A DNA stretch of 64,000 nt from Dehalococcoidia bacterium (GTDB taxonomy: Bacteria > Chloroflexota > Dehalococcoidia > SpSt-223): positions 1 through 64,000 of the forward strand of contig BPIC01000004.1 of the NCBI GenBank assembly GCA_026003895.1. Direction: 5' to 3'. Position numbers and translations under genes: made by a program. The notes under the pieces were generated by a model. That model worked only from the letters and a program-made list of their open reading frames with translations. It was not told the origin of the DNA and searched no databases. Position 1 is the first letter of the stretch; each line of letters starts with the position of its first letter. This document shows positions 35,857-44,388 of this stretch, piece after piece.

Positions 35857-36965
35857 TGGAGACCACCGCCGCGCACCGCTACGACGTCGCGGCGCTGCGC
35901 CGCGACCACCCGATCGACCAGGTCGTCGCCGGCTACGGCGTGGAGCTGCGCCGGATGGGCCGCGCCCTCGTCGGCCGCTGTCCGCTGCACGCCGATAACG
36001 GCCGGCCCAATCTCCACGTCTATCCCGACACCGACAGCTGGTACTGCTACCGCTGCCAGGTCGGGGGCGACGCGATCGCCTTCGTCCGCCGGTGCGAGAA
36101 CGTCGGCTTCCGCGAGGCCTGCGAACGGCTGGCCGGGGCGCCCCGGCCGGCCGCCCCTCCGCCGGCCGAGCGCCCGCCCCGGCGCGAGCGGCGCTGGGAC
36201 CGGCTGACGCTCGAGGAGCAGGTGGTGATGAACACCGCCTGCGCGCTCTACCAGCACGCCCTCCGGCGGGAGCCGCGGGCCCTCGCCTACGTGCGGGAGC
36301 GGGGGCTCCCCGACTGGGTCATCCGCCAGTGCGCCATCGGCTACGCCGACGGTCACTCGCTCGAGGCCTACCTGCGCCGCCGCTCGGGTCTGCGCACCGC
36401 CCAGGAGCTCGGGCTGCTGCGCAAACCGGAGCGCGCCGACGGGGCGCGGCCGCTGCGCGAGTTCCTGGCCGGCCGCATCGTCGTCCCCGAGCTCCGGGGC
36501 GGCCAGTGCCTCTGGTTCATCGGCCGGACGCTGGAGGACGACCCGCAGCGACCCAAGTATCTCGGACTCCCCGGCGAGCGGCCGGTGCTGGGGTACGAGC
36601 GGGTCGCCGGGCGACGCGAGGCCTTCCTCGCCGAGGGGGTCTTCGACTACCTGACCGCCGTCGCCTGGGGCCTGCCCGCCTTCAGCCCGTGCGGGACCGC
36701 GCTCCCACCCGAGCGGCTCGGCTTCCTCGCCCGGGCCACGGTCGTCTACGGCGTCCTCGACGGCGACGACGCGGGGCGGGAGGCGGCCGAGCGCTTCGGG
36801 GCGCAGCTCGGCGAGCGTTTCCGGCCGCTCCCTCTCCCGGAGGGATGCGACCTGAACGACCTCGGGCGGCGGCCCGACGGGCGGGCCACGTTCTTCCGCC
36901 TGCTGGCAGCCGCCCGTCAGGAGACGCGACATGAGACACGAACGGAGGGAACCGATGGGCATTGA
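35856..36965 (+). CDS. DnaG-type primase (CHC2 zinc finger plus Toprim)
   Basis: ATG 35856 overlaps the VirB4 stop. The N-terminus has the helix IDQVVAGYGVELRRMGRALV and the zinc finger GRCPLHADNGRPNLHVY with WYCYRCQVGGDAIAFVRRCE, then the primase core (EREGLPDWVIRQCAIGYADG-like, LREFLAGRIVVPELRGGQCL, FIGRTLEDDPQRPKYLGLPG) and Toprim acidic motifs (AFLAEGVFDYLTAVAWGLPA; GVLDGDDAGREAAERFGAQL). At 369 residues it lacks the helicase-binding C-terminus of chromosomal DnaG. It may prime the transferred strand in recipients or replicate the excised circle. Confidence 0.9.
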   Translation: METTAAHRYDVAALRRDHPIDQVVAGYGVELRRMGRALVGRCPLHADNGRPNLHVYPDTDSWYCYRCQVGGDAIAFVRRCENVGFREACERLAGAPRPAAPPPAERPPRRERRWDRLTLEEQVVMNTACALYQHALRREPRALAYVRERGLPDWVIRQCAIGYADGHSLEAYLRRRSGLRTAQELGLLRKPERADGARPLREFLAGRIVVPELRGGQCLWFIGRTLEDDPQRPKYLGLPGERPVLGYERVAGRREAFLAEGVFDYLTAVAWGLPAFSPCGTALPPERLGFLARATVVYGVLDGDDAGREAAERFGAQLGERFRPLPLPEGCDLNDLGRRPDGRATFFRLLAAARQETRHETRTEGTDGH

Positions 36966-37248
36966 CGGCTCACTGGCCGCGCGCGACGAGCGCGCGCAAC
37001 GCGCCGCGCTCCGCGACGGCGTGCTCGAGTGTGGTCGGCTGATCGGCTGGCCGGCTCATACCACTATCGCCTTCGCCGAGGGGCTCGCTCGCCGGCCCTG
37101 GAAGCGGTGCACCCCCGCCCAGCTGCTGGTCGTGCGCGACGAGCTCCAGGCCATCCTGCGGGCCTTCGAGGTCTGTCGGCGCACTCCGGCGGCGCGTGGC
37201 CCGGCCGTCCGGCCGGAGAGGAGGAACGGACGTGCGCCTGGCGCTTGA
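36955..37248 (+). CDS. Small conserved-looking protein, unrecognised
   Basis: ATG 36955 follows GGAGGGA inside the end of the primase gene. The 97-residue protein is helical and polar: DERAQRAALRDGVLECGRLI, HTTIAFAEGLARRPWKRCTP and AQLLVVRDELQAILRAFEVC. It has no membrane segment or known motif. Overlap with both neighbours argues that it is real and co-expressed. Confidence 0.55.
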   Translation: MGIDGSLAARDERAQRAALRDGVLECGRLIGWPAHTTIAFAEGLARRPWKRCTPAQLLVVRDELQAILRAFEVCRRTPAARGPAVRPERRNGRAPGA

Positions 37249-40000
37249 ACGCCGCCGGCCGCCCGCCATCCGGCCCGAGCTGGTCGAGGTGGTCACGCCG
37301 CGCACCAACGCCGCCGTGATCACGCCGGCCGAGAACCTGCTCGCCGCGATCGCGCTCGCCGAGCCCTTCGGCCTGGAGATCGCCGCGACCCGCACCGCGC
37401 GCTGGTTCCTGGCCCGCGCCGGCAGCCCGGCCATGCGCGAGCACCTCGAGGGCCAGCTCGCGGTCGCCTACCCTCAGGCCGAGCTCCGCCGGCTCGATCG
37501 CGAGCGCTTCCCCGGCCTCGACCCGGCCGGGCTCGGGCCGGGCGAGCAGGTGGCCGCCTGCCACCTCGTGCTACGCCGACCGCCGTACCTGCCGCTCCGC
37601 ACCTTCGGCGACGCCGAGGTCGAGGCGGCCCGCCGCGCCCAGGCCGACCCGGTGCTCGGGATCCTCGGCGCGCTGGCGGACCTGCCCGACGGCTGGCGGG
37701 GGCTCGCCCAGCTCGTCCTGCGCCCGGCGCCCGACGACTGGTGCCGGGGCTACCTGCGCCTGGCGGTCGAGCACCCGCTGGCCGCCGAGCGCACGGCGGC
37801 GCGCGCGGATACCTCGCTCACCGGCGTGTTCGCGCTGGCCGGGCTGCTCGTCGCCGGCGCGCTCGCCTTCCAGGGCTACCTCTGGTACGTCGTCGGCGAC
37901 TGGCTCCGCCTCGGCTTGCTCGTCAGCGGCGTCGCCACGGGCGGTCCCGGCGTCGTGTGGCTGGGGCGGCGGCTCGCCGCCCGGCCGATCTACGACGTCC
38001 GGCTCGTCCAGGAGAAGGTGAGCCGCCCCGCGTACCTCGCCGAGCTGCGGCTGGCGGTCTTCGCCCCGGCCGCGGCGCCCCGGTCCGAGGTCGAGGCGCG
38101 GCTCGCTCGGCTGACGGCGGCCTACCGCCAGTTCAACCTGGCTGCCGGCAACGGGTTCGCCGCGCGCCGCCTGGAGCTGCGCGGCCGCGACCTGACGGGG
38201 CTCGCGCCGCTGGGCCCGGCCCGAGCGCTGCCGGTCCTCACCACCCGCGAGCTGGCCGGCCTCTGGCACCTGCCCCAGGCCCAAGCCGACGTCCCGCTCC
38301 TCGAGCGCACCACCGCGCGCCAGCGCCTGCCGTTGCCCGGCAGCGTCGCCCGCGGCTGTCGGGTCGGCGTCTCGGCGCACCAGGGCCAGCGCGTGCCGGT
38401 GGCGCTCCCGGACGAGCTCCTGCGCCGCCACCTGCTGCTCGTCGCCAAGACACGGCGCGGCAAGTCCTCGCTCCTGCTCCGGCTCGCCCAGCACGCGATG
38501 GCGCGGCGGGCGGGCGGGACTGCACCGACGGTCGTGCTGGTGGACCCGCACCGCGACCTGGCCCGCGCCGCCCTGGGCCTGGTGCCGCCCGGCCGGCGGG
38601 GCGATGCCGTCTTCCTCGATGTCGGGGAGGGCGAGCGGCCCTTCGGGCTGAACCTCCTCGACGTCGGGCTCTTCCGCGACCGCGACAAAGCGGTCGCCAA
38701 CGCCCTGGCGGTCTTCCGGCGCGAGTTCACGACCTTCTGGGGGCCGCGCATGGAGGATGCCTTTCGCTTCGCCCTCCTCACCCTCTACGAGGTGAACCGG
38801 GCGGTCTGCGCCGCCGACCCCGGCGGGCGGGCGCGCCAGCACACGATCCTGGACGTGCCGCCCGTCCTCGTCGACACCGCCTTCCGCCGCAGCCTCCTGG
38901 GCCTGGTCGCCGACCCGGTCGTCAAGGCGTGGTGGGCCGGCTACTTCGACCTGCTCGACCGCCGCCTCCAGATCGAGATCGCCAACCCCGTCCAGACCAA
39001 AGTCCAGCGGTTCGCCGGTAGCCGGGCGGCCCGGGCCGTCGTCGGCCAGCCCCGCTCCACCGTCGACCCCGGCGCCTGGCTGCGCGACGGGGCGATCGTG
39101 ATCGTCGACACCGCCAAGGGCACCGTCGGCGAGGACACCGCCGCCCTCGTCGGCGCGACGCTGCTCAACCTGGTCGCCCTGGCGATCGGCGAGCAGGCGG
39201 CGCTCGACCCCGCCCGGCGCCGGCCGGCGCTGCTGCTGGTCGATGAGTTCCACAGCATGCCGGGCGCCGACTACGAGAGCATCCTGGCCGAGCTCGCCAA
39301 GTACGGCGCCAACCTGGTGCTGGCGACCCAGAGCCTGGCCAAGCTCGCCGCGCTCGACCGCGAGCAGCACCGGGCGCTGCGGGCGACGGTGTTCGCCAAC
39401 CTGGACGGCCTGTTCGCCTTCCACTGCAGCGCCGAGGATGCCCACTACCTGGTCCCGGAGCTGGGGGGCGAGGTGGACGAGCACGACCTGGTCGCCCTGG
39501 GCGAGCACCAGTGCTACGCCCGCCTCTCGGCCGGCGGCGAGCGGCTGCCCGTCTTCTCGGTCCGCCTCGACCCGCCGCCCCCGAGCGACCCGCAGCGCGC
39601 GGCAGAGCTGGCCGCCGCCTCGGCGCTCCGCTACGGCCGCGACGCGGCCGCCGTCGAGCGCGACCTGCGGTCGGCCCTGGCGCGTATCGAGCTGAGCCAT
39701 CGGGCCCTCCAGGCAGCCAGCCAGCCGGGACAGGCCGGCGCCGGCGTGGCCAGAGACGCCCCGGCGGCGACCGACGAGAAGAAGGACCAGTCGCGGCGCG
39801 CCCGGAACGACCACCGGAACCAGCCGCAGGCCAGGGGGCGGAAGGCCGAGGCGCACCAGGGGACGCTCTTCCAGACCATCGCACCCGACACGGACAGGCC
39901 GACCGGCGACACCGGTCATGCCACGACCACGCCGGACCGGGCGGCCCCGCTCGGCGACGGCGAACGAGCCGAGCCCAACCCCGAGGAGGAACCGCTGTGA
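37232..40000 (+). CDS. Coupling-type DNA-translocase ATPase (TraG/VirD4, HerA-like)
   Basis: GTG 37232 with GGAGAGGAGG upstream gives 922 residues. The N-terminal third is a receptor-like region with a helix pair (VFALAGLLVAGALAFQGYLW, LRLGLLVSGVATGGPGVVWL). The motor has Walker A at about residue 405 (LLLVAKTRRGKSSLLLRL), VVLVDPHRDLARAALGLVPP, EFTTFWGPRMEDAFRFALLT, DPGAWLRDGAIVIVDTAKGT, Walker B near 667 (PALLLVDEFHSMPGADYESI) and the sensor strand LVLATQSLAKLAALDREQHR. The tail is charged and disordered. It should bring the DNA substrate to the channel. The stop overlaps the next ATG. Confidence 0.85.
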   Translation: MRLALERRRPPAIRPELVEVVTPRTNAAVITPAENLLAAIALAEPFGLEIAATRTARWFLARAGSPAMREHLEGQLAVAYPQAELRRLDRERFPGLDPAGLGPGEQVAACHLVLRRPPYLPLRTFGDAEVEAARRAQADPVLGILGALADLPDGWRGLAQLVLRPAPDDWCRGYLRLAVEHPLAAERTAARADTSLTGVFALAGLLVAGALAFQGYLWYVVGDWLRLGLLVSGVATGGPGVVWLGRRLAARPIYDVRLVQEKVSRPAYLAELRLAVFAPAAAPRSEVEARLARLTAAYRQFNLAAGNGFAARRLELRGRDLTGLAPLGPARALPVLTTRELAGLWHLPQAQADVPLLERTTARQRLPLPGSVARGCRVGVSAHQGQRVPVALPDELLRRHLLLVAKTRRGKSSLLLRLAQHAMARRAGGTAPTVVLVDPHRDLARAALGLVPPGRRGDAVFLDVGEGERPFGLNLLDVGLFRDRDKAVANALAVFRREFTTFWGPRMEDAFRFALLTLYEVNRAVCAADPGGRARQHTILDVPPVLVDTAFRRSLLGLVADPVVKAWWAGYFDLLDRRLQIEIANPVQTKVQRFAGSRAARAVVGQPRSTVDPGAWLRDGAIVIVDTAKGTVGEDTAALVGATLLNLVALAIGEQAALDPARRRPALLLVDEFHSMPGADYESILAELAKYGANLVLATQSLAKLAALDREQHRALRATVFANLDGLFAFHCSAEDAHYLVPELGGEVDEHDLVALGEHQCYARLSAGGERLPVFSVRLDPPPPSDPQRAAELAAASALRYGRDAAAVERDLRSALARIELSHRALQAASQPGQAGAGVARDAPAATDEKKDQSRRARNDHRNQPQARGRKAEAHQGTLFQTIAPDTDRPTGDTGHATTTPDRAAPLGDGERAEPNPEEEPL

Positions 40001-41862
40001 TGACCACGGACCCAACCACCCGACGCCACTGGCGCGACGCCGAGGCGGCCGTGGAAGCGCTCCAGCGCCGCCCCGCCGACCGGCGCAGCCTGCTGCTCCT
40101 GGCCACCCTGCCGCTCCTGGACGAGCCGGTCCTCCGGCGACTCGCCGGCCTGCGCGGCGGGGCGAGCGTCTACCGGGGGCTGCGACGGCTCGCCGCCGAC
40201 GGCCTGGCCGCCGCGATCCAGCCGCCGCGCCATCCCGGCCACGCGCCGCGCCTCTGGTACCTGACCGACCTGGGGCTGGCGACCGTCGCCCTCGACCAGG
40301 GCGTCGAACCCGAGCCCTTCGCCCGCCGCAGTCGCCTGCGCGGCGACGACCTGCTCGCGCTGCTGCCCGGGCTCCCGCAGCTCCTGGCCGGCTACGAGCT
40401 GCTCGGCGCGCTCGCGGCCTCCCGCCCCGGGCAGCCCGACCTGCTCGCCTGGGAGCGGCCCTGGCGGCGGCGCTACCAGCGCCCGACGGCCAAGGCACCG
40501 GTCGCGGCCACCCTGCCCGCCTACGCGGCGCTGGCCTGGGACGGCCGGGCGGGCGCCTACCTGCTGCTCCCGGATCGGGGGACCGCCCCGCTGCGGCTCT
40601 ACCGTCCCGCGCTCGACCACCTGCTCGTGCTGCGCGCCCTGCAGGGCGGCGACCTGGCGGCGCTCGTGATCGCGACGACGGACCCGGGACGCGCGGCCGC
40701 GTGGCGGGCGCTGCTCGAGGCCGTCCGGCGGGCGCGGAGCGAGGCGCCGCTCGCGACCTGTATCGCGACCTGGGATGAGCTGCGCCGGCGTCCGGAGACG
40801 CTGGCCGACGAGGCCAGCGAGCCAGCGCGGACCGCTCCGGAGCTCGTCCAGCAGGCCCGCCTGCGACCGGGCCGGCCGCGCCGTTCGGCCGGTCCGCTGC
40901 CCCGGTTCGTGGACGACACCGTCTTGCTCGGGGGCGCCGGGTCGGCTGCGGGTGGTCCCGGCCGGGTGGTGCTCGGGCTCTCCCCGTCCGAGCTGGAGCT
41001 GCTCGATCTCATCGGCGAGCACCCGTTCCTGCCGCCCGACCGCCTGGCCACGTTCCTCGGCTGGCCGCTACCTGCGCTGCGCCGGCGCTGCCGCCGCCTG
41101 CTCGCCCGCGGGCTGCTGCGCCGGCTCGAACCCGGAGAAGCCGAGGCAGACCTTGCTGGGCCGGAGCTGCTGGAGGCGACCGCCGCCGGGCTGGCGCTCG
41201 TGGCGGCGCGGCAGGGCCTGACCCTGCCCGTCGCGGTGCGCGCCAACGGCCTCGCCGGCGGCGGCCCGGACCAGCCCGTCGGGACACGGCAGAAGCTGCT
41301 CAAGGAGCTGGCGCACACGCGGGGCGTCGATGACCTGTTCATCTCCCTGTCGGTGACCGCCCGCGAGCGGGCCGCCGGCGGCGACGACGCCCTCGTCGTC
41401 TGGCGGAACGCCGCCGCCTGCTGCCATGGCCCGGTCCGCCCGGATGGGTACGGCCTCTACCGCCACCAGGGGGAGCGCTACGGCTTCTTCCTGGAGTACG
41501 ACCGCGGGACGATGAGCGCCCGCGACTACGGCGAGAAGTTCGCCACCTACTACGAGTACTGGGCCAGCGGGCGCTTCGAGCGCGACTACGAGGGCTTCCC
41601 GACCATCCTGGTCGTCACGGACGTGCCCGGCGCCGAGGAGCGCATCGCCCGCGCCGCCCGCGCGGCGGCGGTTGGGCGTCCCTCCCCGCTGCCGCTGCTG
41701 CTGACCTGCCGCTGGCGCCTGGACGACGAGCGCAACCCGCACGGGCTGCTCGGCCCGATCTGGCGGGAGCCTGACGGCGCCTTCCACGCCCGCCGGCCCT
41801 GGCTGCTCGACGGGCCGGGAAGGCTCGGGCGCGCCCTGGCCGGACGGAGGACGCTGAAATGA
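40000..41862 (+). CDS. Replication-relaxation family protein
   Basis: ATG 40000 overlaps the previous stop and has AGGAGG. The 620-residue protein begins with winged-helix text (ADRRSLLLLATLPLLDEPVL, VYRGLRRLAADGLAAAIQ, LWYLTDLGLATVALDQGVEP) and repeats a helix-turn-helix near residues 325-385 (LLDLIGEHPFLPPDRLATFL). The C-terminal part has GTRQKLLKELAHTRGVDDLF, PDGYGLYRHQGERYGFFLEY and DRGTMSARDYGEKFATYYEY, the E-Y-D-R-G-T signature of the Replication-relaxation family (PF13814), linked to plasmid replication and DNA relaxation. No HUH or MobT-type relaxase is seen, so this may be the processing protein of the element. Confidence 0.8.
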   Translation: MTTDPTTRRHWRDAEAAVEALQRRPADRRSLLLLATLPLLDEPVLRRLAGLRGGASVYRGLRRLAADGLAAAIQPPRHPGHAPRLWYLTDLGLATVALDQGVEPEPFARRSRLRGDDLLALLPGLPQLLAGYELLGALAASRPGQPDLLAWERPWRRRYQRPTAKAPVAATLPAYAALAWDGRAGAYLLLPDRGTAPLRLYRPALDHLLVLRALQGGDLAALVIATTDPGRAAAWRALLEAVRRARSEAPLATCIATWDELRRRPETLADEASEPARTAPELVQQARLRPGRPRRSAGPLPRFVDDTVLLGGAGSAAGGPGRVVLGLSPSELELLDLIGEHPFLPPDRLATFLGWPLPALRRRCRRLLARGLLRRLEPGEAEADLAGPELLEATAAGLALVAARQGLTLPVAVRANGLAGGGPDQPVGTRQKLLKELAHTRGVDDLFISLSVTARERAAGGDDALVVWRNAAACCHGPVRPDGYGLYRHQGERYGFFLEYDRGTMSARDYGEKFATYYEYWASGRFERDYEGFPTILVVTDVPGAEERIARAARAAAVGRPSPLPLLLTCRWRLDDERNPHGLLGPIWREPDGAFHARRPWLLDGPGRLGRALAGRRTLK

Positions 41863-41966
41863 CGACAAGAATGGAAGGTGCCAGGCTAGGCCATGTGCTG
41901 CCCTACAGTGCACGGGTGCCCGGCGGTGTGGGGCCTGGGAGCGGCGAGAGGAGGCTGCTGTGCTGA
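41859..41966 (+). CDS. Possible 35-residue coupled peptide
   Basis: ATG 41859 overlaps the preceding stop (ATGA) and the frame MTTRMEGARLGHVLPYS ends at TGA 41964-41966, overlapping the GTG start at 41960. Overlaps at both ends suggest a coupling peptide, or simply a device to reinitiate translation. No motif. Confidence 0.35.
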   Translation: MTTRMEGARLGHVLPYSARVPGGVGPGSGERRLLC

Positions 41967-42178
41967 TCGCACACGAGGAGGGCCGGTCCGGGCGCGGGCG
42001 ACGCGTGCTGGTCGAGCTGCGACCGGCCCCCGACCCGCTCTCGGCCGAGGAGCTGCGCCGCCGCGAGGAGGAGCTCGAGCGGCTGATCATCAAGGCCGCC
42101 TGCCGCCGGGCCGCCCGGCTCGCCGAAGGGCTCGGTGGCCTGGAGCCGGCCGACGGACACGCGCCGGTCAGGGCCTGA
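41960..42178 (+). CDS. Small acidic/basic helical protein, unrecognised
   Basis: GTG 41960 has GAGAGGAGG upstream. The 72 residues include VLVELRPAPDPLSAEELRRR and EEELERLIIKAACRRAARLA, a charged amphipathic helix that might be a dimer or DNA-binding element. It directly precedes the recombinase gene (13 bp), a place where recombination directionality factors are often encoded; that role is speculation from position and size. Confidence 0.55.
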   Translation: MLIAHEEGRSGRGRRVLVELRPAPDPLSAEELRRREEELERLIIKAACRRAARLAEGLGGLEPADGHAPVRA

Positions 42179-42191
42179 GGAAGCGACGAGC

Positions 42192-43829
42192 ATGCCACGA
42201 GCGGTCACCGAGCAGTGGGACGCCGGCTACCCGCGGGTCTCGACGGACATCCAGGTCGAGCGGGACGCGCTCCAGAACCAGATCCAGGCGCTGGAGGCGC
42301 ACGCCGCCGCGCACGGGCTGCGGCTGCGCCTCTACCCCGAGGCGGGTCTCTCGGCCAAGGACACCGACCGGCCCCAGCTCCAGGAGCTGCTGGCCGACGT
42401 GCGGGCCGGGCGGGTCCGCTCGGTCGTCGTCACCAAGCTCGACCGCATCAGCCGCTCGCTGGCCGACCTGCTCGACCTGATGCGCCTCTTCGAGCAGCAC
42501 GGGGTCAAGTTCATCTCGCTGCGCGACAACATCGACACCTCCGGGCCGGTCGGGCGCTTCATGCTGCACATCCTGGGCGCCATCGCCGAGCTGGAGCGGG
42601 CGATCACCGCCGAGCGGGTGGCCGAGGACATGAAGCTGCGCGCCCGGCGCGGCAAGTGGAACGGGGGCCTGGCGCCGTACGGCCGTCGGCTGGTGGATGG
42701 CCGGCTCGAGATCATCGCCGAGGAGGTCGCCGTCCTCCAGCGGATGCGCCAGCTGCTCCATGACAAGCGGAGCTGGCGCGCGGTAGCGCTCGCGCTCAAC
42801 CGCGAGGGGAAGCGCACGCGCGGCTGGGCGCCGGTCGAACGGGACGGGCGGGTGGTGCGCAAGGGCAAGCCGCCGGCGGAGTGGGCGCCAGAGACGGTCA
42901 AGCGTGTGCTGCTCCAGCCGATCAATGTCGGCACGCTCGTCTACAACCGGCGCCGCCCGCAAGGACGGACTCACGTGGCGCGGCCGGCCGAGGAGCACGT
43001 GGTGGTCGAGGGCTTCTGCGCGCCGATCTTCACCCGGGAGGAGATGGACGAGCTGCTGCGGATCGCTGCCGAGATCGAGGGGGAGCCGCCGGCCCGGGCC
43101 GGCAGCACCTACCTACTCTCCGGGCTCGTCTATTGCCAGTGCGGCGCGAAGATGTACCCCGTCAAGAACTACGTCGACACCAGGCAGGGGCGCCGGCCGG
43201 TGGTCTATTACCGCTGCCGACGGGCAAGCCACGCCGGGACGTGCGCCATGCGCCAGGTGCCGGCGGCGGTGCTCGAGCCGCTGGTGGTGCGCGAGCTGCG
43301 GGCGCTGGGGCTCGATCCCGAGCGGCTGCAGGCGCTGGCGGGGGCGGCCGAGGCCCAGTTCGCCGGAGCTGTCCAGCCGCTGTTCGCGCGCCGGGCGGCG
43401 CTGGCCGGGGAGCTGGAGCGGCTGGCGAGTCGGAGCGAGGCGCTCATCGAGCTGGCGGAGGATCGGCTGATCGGCAAGCCCGAGTTCGGCGCGCGGAAGG
43501 CACGGCTGGACGAGGAGCGGATGGCGACAGCCGAGGAGTTGGCGACCGTCGAGAGGGAATTGCGGGCCCGGGCGGCGACGGCGATCGACCTGGCCGGGGC
43601 ACTTGCGGGCCTCGAACGGCTCAGCGATATCTACGACGAGCTGGAGGATGTCAGCGAACGGCGACGGCTCCTGGAGACCTGCCTGCACCGCCTGGTCGTG
43701 CGCGAGGACTGTGTCGAGCTGCACGCACCGGCCTATCCGACGATCGTCGTCCGGCGCGAGGACGACGCGGACCAAGCTGATCGTGCGGAGCCCCGAGCCC
43801 CGGCCGGTGGCCACCGACCGCCGGCGTGA
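42192..43829 (+). CDS. Large serine recombinase 1
   Basis: ATG 42192 follows GAGGAAGC. The 545-residue protein has a resolvase catalytic domain (AGYPRVSTDIQVERDALQNQ with Ser17, VRSVVVTKLDRISRSLADLL with the catalytic Arg, DNIDTSGPVGRFMLHILGAI), a recombinase domain (WAPETVKRVLLQPINVGTLV), the zinc-ribbon (LSGLVYCQCGAKMYPV, YYRCRRASHAGTCAMR) and a coiled coil (EELATVERELRARAATAID). Such enzymes integrate or excise phages and ICEs at att sites without host factors. It ends the conjugation operon and is paralogous to the recombinase at 54953. No split host gene is visible beyond its 3' end. Confidence 0.92.
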   Translation: MPRAVTEQWDAGYPRVSTDIQVERDALQNQIQALEAHAAAHGLRLRLYPEAGLSAKDTDRPQLQELLADVRAGRVRSVVVTKLDRISRSLADLLDLMRLFEQHGVKFISLRDNIDTSGPVGRFMLHILGAIAELERAITAERVAEDMKLRARRGKWNGGLAPYGRRLVDGRLEIIAEEVAVLQRMRQLLHDKRSWRAVALALNREGKRTRGWAPVERDGRVVRKGKPPAEWAPETVKRVLLQPINVGTLVYNRRRPQGRTHVARPAEEHVVVEGFCAPIFTREEMDELLRIAAEIEGEPPARAGSTYLLSGLVYCQCGAKMYPVKNYVDTRQGRRPVVYYRCRRASHAGTCAMRQVPAAVLEPLVVRELRALGLDPERLQALAGAAEAQFAGAVQPLFARRAALAGELERLASRSEALIELAEDRLIGKPEFGARKARLDEERMATAEELATVERELRARAATAIDLAGALAGLERLSDIYDELEDVSERRRLLETCLHRLVVREDCVELHAPAYPTIVVRREDDADQADRAEPRAPAGGHRPPA

Positions 43830-43869
43830 TCCCGCCAGTGCAGTCGAGGCCGAGCAGGTGTCGCTACGT

Positions 43870-44388
43870 CTACGGCACGACCTCCATACGCTGCTCGTGC
43901 TGCTTGCGCCACCCATACGGGGTCAGGCCTCGCGGCTTGTACACATTGAGCGCCGTGATCACGAGCAACACCAGCAGGCCGCCCCCGGAGTGGACGAGGT
44001 CGCCCCCAAGCTCGCCGAGGGCAGCACCCTCCGCCACCCGCGCCACGGCTGCCGCGGCGCTCACGGTCGGCATGTGCAGCAGCAAGACGACCGTGGCAAG
44101 GATGGTCAGCACGAGTGTGATCAGGACCCAATAGTGCCGGAACAAGCCCCACGGGGTGCCCAGCGCCAGGACGAGCCCGCTCAGGAGCGCGGCGATGGCC
44201 AGCGGTACGATCACATACCAGCCGGTCAGCTCCATCGCGATCCAGGCGGCACGCACCGTCTGCGCATCCCGGCTGGTCACCGCGGAGACGCCGAGCGCCA
44301 GGTACGCGACGACCGCGCCGATCCAGCCGACCGAGGACGTGAGATGGACGGTGAGCACGAACTTGCGAGGGCCGGGTGTCATGGTCAT
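43870..44388 (-). CDS. DUF2269-like integral membrane protein
   Basis: ATG 44388 gives 172 residues with four membrane helices: KFVLTVHLTSSVGWIGAVVA, GWYVIVPLAIAALLSGLVLA, LITLVLTILATVVLLLHMPT and GGGLLVLLVITALNVYKPRG. The LHLTSSVGWxGAV start and conserved His residues resemble DUF2269 membrane proteins of unknown role. It follows the next-upstream gene with no gap (stop 44389), so the two are one transcription unit. Confidence 0.7.
   Translation of the reverse strand: MTMTPGPRKFVLTVHLTSSVGWIGAVVAYLALGVSAVTSRDAQTVRAAWIAMELTGWYVIVPLAIAALLSGLVLALGTPWGLFRHYWVLITLVLTILATVVLLLHMPTVSAAAAVARVAEGAALGELGGDLVHSGGGLLVLLVITALNVYKPRGLTPYGWRKQHEQRMEVVP

Noticed and set aside
33823..36962. Two long minus-strand frames opposite VirB4 and the primase
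   Set aside because: Antisense shadows; low-complexity, no motif, and the plus-strand genes are unambiguous.
33675..36965. A 1096-codon open frame on the plus strand across VirB4 and the primase
   Set aside because: Most of it is an Arg/Ala/Pro-rich shadow of VirB4; only its last part is the real primase frame starting at 35856.
37571..40498. A 975-codon minus-strand frame opposite the coupling ATPase
   Set aside because: It mirrors codon bias of the plus-strand gene and shows no protein family.
43829..43870. A second split host gene after recombinase 1
   Set aside because: The sequence after the stop leads into the DUF2269 gene on the other strand; no gene fragment is recognisable.
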